In this document: in pieces, positions 21,860 to 33,430 of the stretch
How positions within the stretch are numbered: the stretch's first letter is position 1
Layout: every line of letters starts with the position of its first letter
From: Strigamia acuminata
Taxonomy: Eukaryota > Arthropoda > Chilopoda > Geophilomorpha > Linotaeniidae
Reading direction: 5' to 3'
DNA length: 64,000 nt
Assembly (NCBI GenBank): GCA_949358305.1
Contig: OX442321.1
Span: 1,116,001-1,180,000, forward strand
Made by a program: the position numbers and the translations under genes
The notes under the pieces: generated by a model
Databases searched by the model: none
What the model was told of the DNA's origin: nothing
The model's input: only the letters and a program-made list of their open reading frames with translations

Positions 21860-24800
21860 CTAGCGAATCGACGTAAAGATTCTTAGGAATTCGTTGTAAT
21901 GGAAATGGCCGGTCAGATTTGGATCGAAGTATTCCATGAGGAAGAAGAATCGTTCGTCCGTTAGGGACAGATTGAAGTGACGGAGAAGTTTTCGAAAATC
22001 GATGGCGTGGATCCAGCCACGACCGGTCTTGTCGTGACTTCAAATTAGTTAGAAACGAGCGTTAAACACATCAAATGTTAAATCAAAATGTCGCGTACCT
22101 CCTTAAAACTCTCCGTAGGTCGACGAAGTGCGCTAAAACCGGCGCCTTCAAACTCAACAGCGTGTCGTACAAACCGGCCGACGGCGAGCCGAGCGGAATC
22201 TTCAAAAATCAAATTCAAACTCAAAGCATCGAACCTCATTGGCTAATCTAACCCAACAATTTGAAATACCCACCCCTCATTGGCTAACTAATTTAAATTT
22301 ATAAAAAAATCTAACCAACGATTGGCCAGAATTTAAACAAACAAAAATGGCCGACTCGTCAACCAAAATGGCGTCAACTTAACAAAATTACCGTCGGAAC
22401 TTGCTGATATTTTCGCCGGGACGTCACCGTGATCTCCTCCGGTTGCAAATGAATAACAAACGCCTGTAAAAACTGCAAATAATTAACGGGTCCGGCATTC
22501 GGCACCGCAAATCTCTTGAGAATCGCATCCATCTCGATCGTCATGGGCACGCCGTGTCTGCCCAAACACGCGCGAAACTCCTCGTTCTTCACGTGCCCCA
22601 TCCCGTCCAAATCCAACTTATTCAACTCCAGCCGTATCTCCCGCCACTTCCGATCGATTATCCCCTTCAGCAGCTCCTCGCCGCTCGCGCACGCCGTCCT
22701 CGGTCTCCGACACGGACAAGCACAACTCAATCTATCGCTGCTCCGACACCCCGACGACCTCGTCGACCTCGTCGACCCCACCGCACTGCCCACTCTCGAC
22801 TTCGGCCCCGAATTAATCCCCGAATTCGCCCCCGAAGAGCTCCTCGAACACGGCTGCGAGCTCGCGGCACGCACGAACTGTTTGCTCGACGAAGAACTGG
22901 ACGCCGACTTGGGGGGTGGCCGACCGTAGGGATGTTCGCACGCCCGGATGTAGTCGGGATGGTACCTCAAGTCCATGCCCGCGCTCTGTCGGTGATGTTG
23001 GTCGTGGTGGTGATGGTGGGGGTGTTCGTGCTCGGCGTCCTCGCTCTTGTGGATGACCAACGGCCCGCTGGACGAGTCCTTGTGGTGCTGGTGTTTGGGC
23101 GGCGTCGGGGGTCGAAAGGGGACGTGCACGACGCCTTCTTCTTCCAGAGTCGTCACGCTCGACTCGCTTTCCTTCACGTTGTTGGACGTGGACGGCGCCA
23201 TGTCGGCTTTTTTCTCCACAGGCGGCACTTTGGGCGCGATTATCTCCGCTTCCGGTTTCTTGTCGGCTTGCATGCCCCCCGCCAGCAGTCGGTAGGCGTC
23301 GGCCTCGCCTTCGTCGACCATCTGCGGGTTCTCGTCCGATTTGTTGGCGTATTCGCACTCGCATTGGCAGCGGTGGTCGGGCGGGTGCGCGTAAAAGTGT
23401 TTGTATTTGCGCAGGAACCACTCGTAGTCCACGTTGTTGTACTCGTTGGTCGGCAGGCGGCCCCACAGGTCGTCGAACATGTCGTCGTTCATGTCGGGCA
23501 TGTATTTCGAGATGAGTTTGCGGAACCCTTTGCGTCCGACGAAGCCGAAGCTCTTGGCGTCGAGCTTGACCAAGTCGTGGTGGATTTCTTTGCCGCGCGT
23601 TTCCATGAGGTCGAGCATGCGTTTTTGGAACTCGTCCTCGTGGACGGGCGCTTTGTTGTTGCGCTGTTCGTCGCCGAACAGGCGGAAGACGGTCCGGTTC
23701 CATCGGTCGAGTGCTTCTACGTCCAAGATGGCGAAAGCGTCGAGGAAGTATTGCGCGTTGAGTTGGCCGGTCGTGATGCCCATTTTCTTGAGTAGGTGCT
23801 GCCATTGCATGTCGGTCAGTTGCATCACCAGCACGTCGAGGATGAGTCGCAACTCTTCCAGGTAGATGTATAATCCGTTGCGGCCATGCGCACGCGCCAG
23901 TAAGGTCTAAGAAGTGCAAAAACATTTATTAGAAAAGAGGAAAGAGAATTAAATACGTAATATGCATAAAGTTTGATTGAAAGGCATAAAACTTGATCAT
24001 ACAATGCATAACATGCATAAAATTTGGTAAAAATGATATAAAATGCAGTAAAACTCGATTAAAAATCGCATAAAATGCATAAAATTTGGTAAAAATGATA
24101 TAAAATGCATAAAATTTGGTAAAAATGATATAAAATGCATAAAATTTGGTAAAAATGATATAAAATGCATAAAATTTGGTAAAAATGATATAAAATGCAT
24201 AATATTTGGTAAAAATGATATAAAATGCAATAAAACTTGATTAAAAATTGCATAAATGCATAGAATTTGACCAAAACTTGCATAAATGCATAAAATTTGA
24301 CCAAAACTTGCATATAATGCATAAAATTTGACCAAAACTTGCATATAATGCATAAAATTTGACCAAAACTTGCATATAATGCATAAAATTTGACCAAAAC
24401 TTGCATGTAATGCATAAAATTTGACCAAAACTTGCATAAATGCATAAAATTTGACCAAAACTTACATAAATGCATAAAATTTGACCAAAACTTGCATATA
24501 CTGCATAAAATTTGACCAAAACTTGCATATAATGCACAAAAGTTGACAAAAAATGCATAAAATTTGATCATACAATGCCTAAAAATCAACAAACTCTTGA
24601 AAATACTTTGGAAAAATTGTTCCAGTGCTTGTGTATGTGGCGCCGAAGCTTAATGAGGGCATCTTCGGGACTCAAATCCGGGAAACAAGCAGCCATGTTT
24701 GTTACGGCCGTTTCCGCCATGTTATACCTCGGTTTGCACCACTCGCTGCTCTTTTTCACCTGCACCTGAAACAATCCACAAACATCAAACCCACAAAACG

Positions 24801-27526
24801 TCAACAAAACCATTTCCCCGGCCACTATTCGAGTCCAGGCTACAATTTCCATCTTTTACTTGTTCGGGCTTTTCCACCGAGGCGATCACCGGAGGATTCT
24901 CGCAAAAAAGCGTTTGGAATCGGTTGTAAGTGATCATGTTTTTGTGATCGGGGTCCAGCAGGTTCTGCAAATCGGTCATCTCGCGTTCCGACAAAATGCA
25001 GCATCGGCGACCCAAGAACAGTTTGAAATCACTTCGCGTGATCAGTCGTTCCCCGACCTTCAATCAACCAAAACCAAATCAAAATCAAACAAAATCAAAT
25101 CAATCTGACACGCTACGTTCGTTCGGACGGTAAAAATCTTTCGCGTGACCGGTCCCGGAACCACATTAAACTTGCGCAGTTTCTCCATGATGCCTTTCAA
25201 CGTGAGCGGGTGTTGGAGGTTCGTTAAGTCGCCGCATTTGCATATTCTTTAAAAAATTAAAAAATTATTAAATTCAACCCTCAGATGGCCAACCCTATAC
25301 CAATTTTGGGACAACACTCTTCTTGAATAGGAAAACTTTTTTTTGGTTTAATATAATTTTCTGAAAATTTCTGACACTGTTCACACAACGATAATGTTTG
25401 TTTCCAAAAAAATTTGGAGCGTTCTGTACATTATTTATTTATTTATTCACCTTTGAAAATTCTGCCCCTTAGAAATTCCAGCTTAAATTTAAGTTGGCTT
25501 CTCCCAATCTTACAAAAGCGCTTCTACTTAGTGCTTCCAATTTTTATCAGCAGACACCGTATGACGCTAGTAGTCCAACACATGTGATTACGGTTATTAC
25601 GGTTCCATTTCTGGCTAAAATATACATTTAAAATTAATTTTTTAAGATAAATTAAACTTTTTCACTTCAAATTAATTTTCTTGGCTCAACAACAGTAGCG
25701 CCAAGTGCGACAATTTTTTGCACTACCCTAACAGCGCTTAAGCTAACGGCCTTCCTGATTTAATTATTTTGTCCCAAATTTGGCCATCCGAGGGTTAAGT
25801 TTGTTGAATTTACTCAGCGCCACTCGTTCTGGTCCAAATCGCTTCGTGGGGGTCCTTATTCCATCGATGTACCACGGGTTTCTGAGCCTTGGGACTCGCC
25901 GACACCTTTTGTTTGACGGTTTCCAAAAACTGCTCCCAGGCGATCATGTTTCCCACTTTCTTGATCGCCAATCTGGGGAAAAATGTTGAAAAATATTTTT
26001 AAAAAATTAAAATATTGCGGCGCACTTTTCCTTGATTTCCCTGAAGAGGGAGTCGCTGGTCGGGTACACGAAATAGCTCAAAACGTTGCGAAAGTCTTGT
26101 AGCGACACCAAACCCGAGTTGGCGATGTCGTAGGTTAGAAAACATTTGGTCAAGTCTTCGATATTTTTCCCAACCTGAAAGAAATCGATTAAATTTGAAT
26201 TTTTTAAATTTTTATAAATTTCGATCTACTTTATCTTCGAATTTGATGATGATTTCTGGAATTGATAAGTTCGCCAAATCCGGGTCGTTTTTGTTGTATT
26301 TCAGAGCGTTTTTCCTCATGTTTACGTCCAACTCGTCGAAATACGGCTCGTTCCAATTGAAAACTGAAAATGTATCACAAATAAAAGCAAAAATCGTAAT
26401 TATTTCCCTATTAAAATATTAATAATACCATCCGACGCCGTTATTTGATCGGGGTTCTGTTTAACGTAATTACGAACGTGAGTTCCGAGCTCTATGAGAA
26501 AGTTGTGAAGATTCACGAATCCCGTGTTGTGCGGATCGTAAAACCGCATCAAACTGCAAGTTTAACGTAAATCCAAACGTAATTAACTCGAATAAAAACC
26601 CTACTTATTAAATTGACTCGGTTTAGTCGCAATAGCGAACGTATCCAACACTTTTTTTAGCGCCTGTCGTCTAATAAGTCCGTTACGCTCCTGATACATT
26701 CGCAATCCTCGCGTCACTTCCTTTATATTCGAATTAATCTAAACAAAAAAAAAATATATTAATATTTATTGATTAAAAAATTAAAAACCTACTTTAGCTT
26801 GTAATAAAAAATCCAAACCAGAGCTGGTAAGTGAAGGCGGTGCTGGAAGTCCATATTTAGACCTAATAAATACAAATAAATAGAAAATAAAAAAATTATT
26901 GATTAAAAAAAGAGTTTATAAGTCGTAATTACTTATCACTAAGTGATAATCCATATTTCATTCTCCTTTTGCCTTCAATTTTCATGAATAATTGCCTGAA
27001 ATCGATGCTGCCGTCGCCATATTCCTGGATGTCCGACACGAGAGTTTCGAATTGCTGTGACGTAATCGCAATCCAGAAACCGTTGATCATTTCAAACAGT
27101 TTCTTCTTCTTTACTCGTCCCGGCCAACTAATAACTATGCTTTGCAAAGCCTCGAATAAAAAACATTCAATTTTTATATTATATTTACTTAAAAAAATAT
27201 ATTAATTTTCAAAATACTTTCAAAATTTCATCTCGATTTTTCACCAACCGATCCCGCATACATTTCTCGATTTCTGATTGGCTCAGACATGGATTTCCCG
27301 GCACTCTGCTCACATCGCTTATTAACGATTCCTCATCGGCATCTAATTTTATAAAAAAATATTGTATATTGAATTTTTATGAATTTTTATTTTATTTAAA
27401 TTAAATTATGATGCCTAATGCTTTGACGCTGAATCCGATTGGATGTTGCGCCATTGGTTTCAACGCCAATTGCTTCGCTAGAACCGTGAAAGCCTCGCCG
27501 GACTGTGAAGGGATTCTTTCTCTCAT
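21860..27526 (-). CDS. EFCAB6: EF-hand calcium-binding domain-containing protein 6-like
   Basis: EFCAB6 is a multi-EF-hand protein of ciliated and germ cells (DJ-1-binding protein in mammals, about 1500 residues). Fifteen coding exons join in frame to 1168 residues: 27415-27526, 27218-27342, 26933-27150, 26793-26862, 26605-26738, 26429-26553, 26230-26363, 26026-26174, 25814-25972, 25117-25246, 24860-25057, 24607-24765, 22392-23906, 22099-22199, 21860-22037. Intron 1 appears to use a GC donor (TTAG|GCATCA); the others are GT..AG. Serial EF-hand-like units are seen (for example DPHNTGFVNLHNF, DPDHKNMITYNRF, LDLDGMGHVKNEEF). The C-terminal module (SHDKTGRGWIHAIDFRKLL through the FHYNEFLRIF segment) matches the EFCAB6 C-terminus best. 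The 1.5-kb exon carries a His/Ser-rich linker. Many loops lack full calcium ligands. The intron at 23907-24606 is tandem repeats, and another contains a MITE. Confidence 0.88.
24000..24560. repeat. Two adjoining 30-bp-class tandem arrays in an EFCAB6 intron
   Basis: At about 24000-24235 the unit is AAAATGCATAAAATTTGGTA + AAAATGATAT (about 30 bp). At about 24250-24560 it changes to a related unit of about 30 bp centred on GCATAAAATTTGACCAAAAC. Both share ATGCATAAAATTTG, so the second probably evolved from the first. Confidence 0.9.
25278..25794. mobile_element. piggyBac-type MITE in an EFCAB6 intron
   Basis: The ends are CCCTCAGATGGCCAA and ...TTGGCCATCCGAGGG. The right flank is TTAA (25795-25798) and the left flank TCAA, a one-base-decayed TTAA. 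TTAA targets with CCC..GGG ends are diagnostic of piggyBac elements. An internal stretch (TTCTTGAATAGGAAAA) recurs in the MITE at 57.5-57.9 kb. Confidence 0.75.
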
Positions 27527-27875
27527 GATTGCAGAACTAATAAAATAAAAATTAAATGAGACGAAAATCGTCAACATTACACCCGGTTAAATTAACTGAT
27601 GAATTGCCTGTTAAATTTGAAAAAAAGGAAAATAAATTGAAATTAAAACTGAAATTTCATCAAACGAAGCCAAAGACTGACTGAAAGGGAACGTTCATTT
27701 TAGTAACCAACAAACACAACTGACACGTGTTTAGCAACGGCCATACGTCACTTGGCAACCAAATAACTTCAGCCATTTTAAAAATTAAAAATTAAAAATT
27801 TTCATTTTTACGCAAAATAAACAGATAAAAATCAAGTTATAGCGACTAATTAAAGCCAAATCTATCAAACTATTC
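27527..27875. promoter_or_regulatory. EFCAB6 upstream region, duplicated near 56.1-56.37 kb
   Basis: Presumed promoter and 5' UTR of EFCAB6 on the minus strand. A near-copy (ACTGACTGAAAGGGAACGTT and flanks) lies at 56.06-56.37 kb. The segment ends at the 9-bp target site of the Mutator-like element. Confidence 0.5.
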
Positions 27876-29802
27876 GCAGTGGCTATTTCTACTGATATTT
27901 CAGTGGAAACAGTGCACAGGCTAATTCTACTGATATTTCAGTGGAAACAGTGCACAGGCTATTTCTACTGATATTTCAGTGGAAACAGTGCACAAGCTAT
28001 TTCTACTGATATTTCAGTGGAAACAGTGCACAGGCTATTTCTACTGATATTTCTCCTGTGTACAATACGTATAAATTAATGATACGTATCGTACACGTTT
28101 GAAAAGTGTATACCGGTATATAAACAATGTATTTATTGAATCAAATCACTTGTCCACTGCATTCCAACCATGCGTCTGCAAGATTCTTTCAAAACTTGGG
28201 AGGAATGTTTCAAAGCCCATATTAATTATTGTGACAGCACTTTCGCACACAAACGCTCTCAGAAGGCTCAAATTTCGAATCTTGATAACAAATACTATTA
28301 TGTCAAGTATTGTTGCGTTCATTTTGGCGAGTACACTAGCAAATCAACAGGAGTTCGAGATTCGTCCACGATGAAATCAAACTGCACCGCACACATCCAA
28401 TATTCATTTCGAATTAAATTAAATGAGTATTTAGTCTCCAGTTTTTGTGACGAACATAACCATTCTTGCCTTCCTGATGATTACAACAAATATCCGTTTA
28501 AACGAGCAATTAGGCAAGCCACTGCTGAGAAGAAGGATTACTTTAAATTGCTTTTATCATTAGACAGCAATCCAAAACTTTTACTCGCTTTCATCCAGAA
28601 CGAAACCAAAAATTACGAAATTACGAAATCATTGAACAATTTGAAACAAACAAACACGACCAATTCATCAAATTCTGCTCAATTACTACTCGACGAATTT
28701 GAAGCAGATAGAACGAACGATCCAGATATGAGTATCGAATTTAGTTTAGATGCGCAGGATGGACTTGAATTTTGCTTCTGGCAAACCTCGAAAATGAAAG
28801 CTGTATTTCACCAGTATCCTGAACATATTCTTATGGATGCCACATACAGTTTAAATAATTCGCGAATGCCATTGTATATCATAATGGTTGTCGATGGCAA
28901 CAATTCTACACGTGTTGCTGCACTTTGTCTTGTAAAACTCGAAACCAAATCCATGATCCAACGATTTATCGACGTATTTAAAAAAATTAACTCGAATAGC
29001 CAGCACATTCAATCGATAATGATTGACAAAGATATTACCGAGCTCAGTGTTCTTGAATCTGCATTTCCACAAGCCCAAATTGAAATTTGTTTATTTCATG
29101 TTTTGAAAGCTGTACGGAAATACATTTCTGATTTACGAATGAACCGTATTGCTGACCAAAATGCCCGACATCTTTTCCAACGTTTAGCATACAGCAATAC
29201 CGAAGATATTTTCAATGAACTCCAAACCGAATTTGATTCCGATGTTTCTTTAGCCGCATACCCCAAATTCAAACAGTATTTTAAAGACAACTGGTCTCCG
29301 ATAAAAGAGAAGTGGGTCAAGTGTTTTAGGAACACACACTTCAATTTGGGCGATACGACAAATAATAGGCTCGAATCGTTTAACCACAAAATCAAGACAA
29401 TCGTTCATCAAAATTCTCCACTGCATCGATTTTACCAATCACTTCGATTACTTCTAAAAAGCACTGATGATATTCATGACCATGCTAAATTTAACGCGCG
29501 CATCAAGAAACAGTTTTACGCAAAAACGGGAGATATTTCAATCGACGATACAATTGCGAAAATCAGTGGAAATAGCCTGTGCGCTATTTCTACTGAAATA
29601 TCAGTAGAAATATATCAGTGGAAATAGCTTGTGCGCTATTTCTACTGAAATATCAGTAGAAATATATCAGTGAAAATAGCCTGTGTGATATTTCTACTGA
29701 AATATCAGTGGAAATAGCCTGTGTGATATTTCTACTGATATATCAGTAGAAATAGCCTGTGTGCTATTTCTACTGAAATATCAGTAGAAATAGCGTCAGC
29801 CC
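27876..29802 (+). mobile_element. Mutator-like (MULE) DNA transposon, 9-bp target duplication
   Basis: The 1927-bp element is flanked by AAACTATTC on both sides (27867-27875 and 29803-29811), a 9-bp duplication as expected for MULEs. Both ends consist of several copies of a palindromic word (GCTATTTCTACTGATATTTC and variants), about five at the left in units of roughly 45 bp and about five at the right. The near-identity of repeats and the open transposase frame indicate a young insertion. The paralogous sequence at about 56.36 kb is the empty site. Confidence 0.9.
28170..29627 (+). CDS. MULE-type transposase (ZSWIM3/FAR1-like)
   Basis: This is one uninterrupted 485-codon frame inside the transposon. 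The N-terminal third has a cysteine/histidine zinc-binding arrangement (YCCVHFGEYT, NCTAHIQYSF, CDEHNHSC) of the FAR1/ZSWIM3 type. The centre is the MULE DDE transposase domain: MDATYSL supplies the first acidic residue, MIDKDITEL the second, and the family C-x2-H motif appears as CLFHVLKAVRKYI. A later segment, FNLGDTTNNRLESFNHKIK, carries the expected N-x-x-E/S. No SWIM finger follows. The last ~20 codons run into the right terminal repeats, so the C-terminus is encoded by transposon-end sequence. The start at 28170 is the first in-frame ATG. Confidence 0.88.
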   Translation: MRLQDSFKTWEECFKAHINYCDSTFAHKRSQKAQISNLDNKYYYVKYCCVHFGEYTSKSTGVRDSSTMKSNCTAHIQYSFRIKLNEYLVSSFCDEHNHSCLPDDYNKYPFKRAIRQATAEKKDYFKLLLSLDSNPKLLLAFIQNETKNYEITKSLNNLKQTNTTNSSNSAQLLLDEFEADRTNDPDMSIEFSLDAQDGLEFCFWQTSKMKAVFHQYPEHILMDATYSLNNSRMPLYIIMVVDGNNSTRVAALCLVKLETKSMIQRFIDVFKKINSNSQHIQSIMIDKDITELSVLESAFPQAQIEICLFHVLKAVRKYISDLRMNRIADQNARHLFQRLAYSNTEDIFNELQTEFDSDVSLAAYPKFKQYFKDNWSPIKEKWVKCFRNTHFNLGDTTNNRLESFNHKIKTIVHQNSPLHRFYQSLRLLLKSTDDIHDHAKFNARIKKQFYAKTGDISIDDTIAKISGNSLCAISTEISVEIYQWK

Positions 29803-29811
29803 AAACTATTC

Positions 29812-30639
29812 ATTAAAATAATATAAAATCCAACCTGTCGTGTTATTTCCAATATTTTATTACACAATTTTAGTGTTTTTATATTTAACAAGATTGTTTT
29901 TCAGTCTGTGACGGAGGAAAAAGGGAGCATGAATAATTAATAGGAATGATATAAATATTTATTAAGGGGCTAATAGTGAGGCTGCACTGCATACACTCTT
30001 GCAGTGAAGGTGGGAAAATAAAAGTGATTGGCTTCACTGCGCGGTGATCCAAGATGGCGGCGTGACAACCACGGCAACGGTTAAGTGCAAGAAGACAACC
30101 TAATGGCCGTGGTTAAACCACTTATAGTGCTTAGGACTCATATATAAATTAATATTTTAGCACATAATAAAATTAAACTCCTTTTTAATGAATGTTTTAA
30201 CTTTACGATATTTTGTACAGTTACAAGTTTATTTATTTTCTAATGTCATGATAACTAAAAATGTTTTTTTTTTGTGTGTGTACTCAAGAACCTCAAACGT
30301 GAAGAAATATTTGGAAAAATAGTGGCAAAATTATTTTATAATTTCTGTAATTTTTTCTGCTTAATTTGCTTTAATTTATTCTTACTGAAATTAAAGTACA
30401 ATTCAATTTTTTCTAAATTCGACTTTTACGCGGTGATAACGCAAGCGACAATTGCAGTCGACTACGAAAAATAAAATTACAATCATTCGGCGGTGAAGTA
30501 CGACGAATCGCTAGTGAAACTCAGCCATCTTCTCATCTGATCGAACGAAATGTTGTGGCTTGTTGACGGCACGAATTCGGATCTGAATGTCAGTTTAAAA
30601 CTGAATTAATAGAATATATATATTTTTTTGTTACTTATT
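29812..30639. other. Spacer, no supported gene
   Basis: The first ~60 bp (TCCAACCTGTCGTGTTATTT..) continue the pre-insertion flank and reappear at 56390-56440. The remainder is A+T-rich apart from a GC-richer patch at about 30030-30110. No coding exon is seen. Confidence 0.45.
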
Positions 30640-30689
30640 TTATTTTACACACGATTGTACAATCTTTTCATTGACAATTTGCGCATCGA

Positions 30690-31215
30690 GTTTCCGACGA
30701 TTGAGAATCAACTTGTTTTTCGAATCGGTTGTCAACAGGACGCCTTTGATCCTAATGACTTGCATCAATTGACTGTCGAAACCGCGAATTTTCTCCCACA
30801 GAATGAACAGAAGAGTTTCTACCCACGACGCTTTCGACGCGATTCTGTCAAATTCGAGTGTGATGGAACTCACGGATCCGTCCAGGTGGCTTTTCGCTGC
30901 GCTGGCCATCACAGGATCGAGAGTTCTTTTGACATATTTGAGCAAATCCAGAAGAAGATGGATGTCGACTCTACTGTGACGCGTCTGGTGTATCTTCGCT
31001 GGCTTTGACGCCGTTGTCTTTGACGAAGCAGCACAGACATCGTATGTTGTCCAATTCGAGCCATTCCTAAAAATTTTGATCGTTTTTCACAATCGGCATG
31101 GATTTTTCCATCTCGTTGTCCTGTGCGAATTCATTTAAACTGACAGCGAAGCGTTTGTCGTGTTGTTCGGTCAAAATTTGGTTTTAGAAAGTCGTTTTGC
31201 CTGACCCAAGTAGCT
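30690..31215 (-). pseudogene. ZNG1: COBW-domain GTPase (CBWD/ZNG1) pseudogene fragment
   Basis: ZNG1 is a zinc-dependent GTPase metallochaperone. On the minus strand, pieces occur in order: a P-loop GSGKTTF at about 31192-31212, QILTEQHDKRFAVSLNEF, EWLELDNIRCLCCFVKDNGV containing the family CxCC motif (here CLCC), and then the C-terminal domain (SSITLEF...ETLLFILWEK...QVIRIKGVLL). A stop follows the P-loop, there is a frameshift, and the middle of the protein (switch II and base-recognition motifs) is missing. Intron remnants were not obvious, so it may be a processed or truncated copy. Confidence 0.75.
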
Positions 31216-33039
31216 AGTTATTCATGAAAATAAAAATTCATCATCAACTGAAATTTAAAAATAAAAAAATCCCGGACGCAGGTCACCGTCTGTCGTTGCC
31301 TAAGTCTGTGATACACTATTCACAATTATCATGCATCGTTGTTCTAACGTATCAAAAAAATATAACTCACAAACTGCCAACAGCATGGAAGTGCAATCGT
31401 AGGTTGGCCTAGAAATGAATAAATAAATTAATAAATTAATAAATTAATAAACAAATAAATTTATAAATTTATAAATAAATAAATGTATAAATAAAAGTTT
31501 TATGAGTATCCAGGTATGCATTGCACGCTGTTGATTTCACCAGTGTTGTATTGAAGGCGAACTAAGAACGCGAACTAGTTCACTTTCAGAAGTGAACGTA
31601 AAAAACGAACCTAGTTCACTTTTTCAAGTAAACATGAACGAAGTTCGCGTTCACTTTGTTAAGTTGTGTTGCAGGGAAGTTCCTAGGGGAAATCAATTGA
31701 ATTGAAAATTTTTGAATTTCAAATAAAGGTTCATTCCCGGGAATTTTTACGTATTTTTCAAATTCACAAAATGCACCTGGATATGTGATAACGTTTTCCG
31801 AACGAAACAACCATTTAGCACCGTTTTGTTTTCACGTTTTTTCTGAACTGCGGCGCCCAGTGTTTCCTTCGTATTTCGCTCAAACTTTCGTGTGCAGTAC
31901 GAGCATTACCATACTCGAGTCCGAAGGAATCAGCATCGGCTACAACGTGACCAGTGTCGAAGCGACTGACAAGGATTCAATTTTGGTTAAATATTTTACC
32001 GTTTGTAGTGTTGTGTGAATCGGTTTTACGGCGACGTTTCGCACAAGTTGATGTTCGTTGAAGCTAGTAAATGAATTTAAAATTTTATTGTTAGGGTACT
32101 AACAATGACAATAACAATTCTGTTGTCTGATGCGTGTGTTGGTTGGTTGTGGGCGCCATCTTGCCGAGCATCTGACGCAAGTGAGCTGCATATTGTGCTC
32201 TTGTCGTCGGTAGATAGAAGTGGACCTAATTTACTAGCCACTTTGTGCCATAGCGTCACGCGTCAGGTCTGTATTTCATGCATCTTTTCCCACAAAAACG
32301 CATTTGGCACAGCAATTTTAGTGGATGACACGCTTTTTTTCTGCATGAAATAATCCCAAGAATAAACGAGACTAGCGATTGATGTGGATTGTGGATGCAC
32401 CGTTATCGTTTGCTGTTTTGTATTGATGATTTTATTTCGTTGTGTAATTTGCGTTACAAAATGTCATTTTCTGCTCCTTAAGAAACTCGTGAAAAGCAAT
32501 CAATAATTGCATTTTCTTTTTAATCGTGACAATTTGCCACAGCGTAATTGGGTAAATTGCATTGATTTTAAAAATTCGGAAAATTTGGATAAATTTAAAA
32601 AGATTTTTTAGATTTATAAAAATTTAGGAAAATTGAAAAAAGAAAATATTGGGAAAATTGAAAAATATTTCGGAAAAAATTCTAAAAGCTGAAATTTTTT
32701 TTGGAAAATCCTAAAAAACACCAAAAAAATTGAATAAAATTTGAATAAAATTTCTTCCGGATTTGCTGCATATTTTTGGATTCCAAAGGATGTGAGATTG
32801 TGAGGCAATTTGTAGGATTGTAGACATTTTTTTCAGCTTTTTCAGCAAATTTTAGGATATTTGAATTTTTCAAAGGAATTTTCTAAGATTTCAGGCTTTT
32901 TTTGTCTGAGATTTCGTAGATAAAAAGTGATATTTTTCGATTAAATTTCAAATGTTGGTCAACGAAACGAACCCCTTTTTCGGATCCCATTCCGGGTTTT
33001 CGTGCAACCCGTTGCTCGTCTTCCCTGGTGGCCGCAAGA
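31216..33039. other. Non-genic, A+T-rich with AAT-type simple repeats
   Basis: Simple (AATA/AATT)n sequence lies at 31408-31495. A repeated GAACTAGTTCACTTT motif lies at 31570-31625. Several GC-richer patches (31840-31990, 32100-32260) look like decayed exons or promoters, but I could not assign them. Confidence 0.4.
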
Positions 33040-33140
33040 TGGGTTCTTTGCGGGACCTGCAAAGGGCTCTCTCTGCAAGATCGGCTGATCCAGTTGCAGC
33101 AGCGGGACGAGATGATTGTGCTGCTGGTTTTGTGTTTGCC
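33040..33140 (+). pseudogene. Fragment of the N-terminal exon of cGMP-dependent protein kinase
   Basis: After an ATG at 33040, the first codons read MGSLRDLQRAL. A one-base frame change then gives LQDRLIQLQQRDEMIVLL. Together these match the leucine-zipper N-terminus of PKG I-beta/foraging kinases (MGTLRDLQYAL followed by a heptad repeat with RQRDALI). The frame break and lack of a following donor or kinase sequence indicate a fragment. The match is short. Confidence 0.5.
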
Positions 33141-33430
33141 TTGTACTAAAAGTATTAGAAAATAAATTTAAATACCCTCTTAAATACTCGAAGGCTATAA
33201 GCACAATAATAAAGCATATGGTAATGCAAATTGGGACACTTTCGGAATTTCTACGGCGTGTAAATGTACCCAAGAGACCCTTGTACTAAATCAAGTCCAT
33301 TTGACTGCCTACAAAGATTGGTCGTCATTTTTAAGCAGAAATACAGCGCTGATTTTAGGCCGTACAGTTGTAGACGATTTGTGGTGATTCAACATCACCT
33401 CGAGACGTAATTAGTAGAATAATTACCATG

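Noticed and set aside
22554-23925. Long plus-strand frame (413 codons) and a shifted minus-strand frame (370 codons)
   Set aside because: Both lie over the GC-rich 1.5-kb EFCAB6 exon; composition-driven shadow frames with no family match.
23997-24592. Minus-strand frames reading FGQILCIICKFWSNF repeats
   Set aside because: Translation of a 30-bp A+T-rich intronic tandem array.
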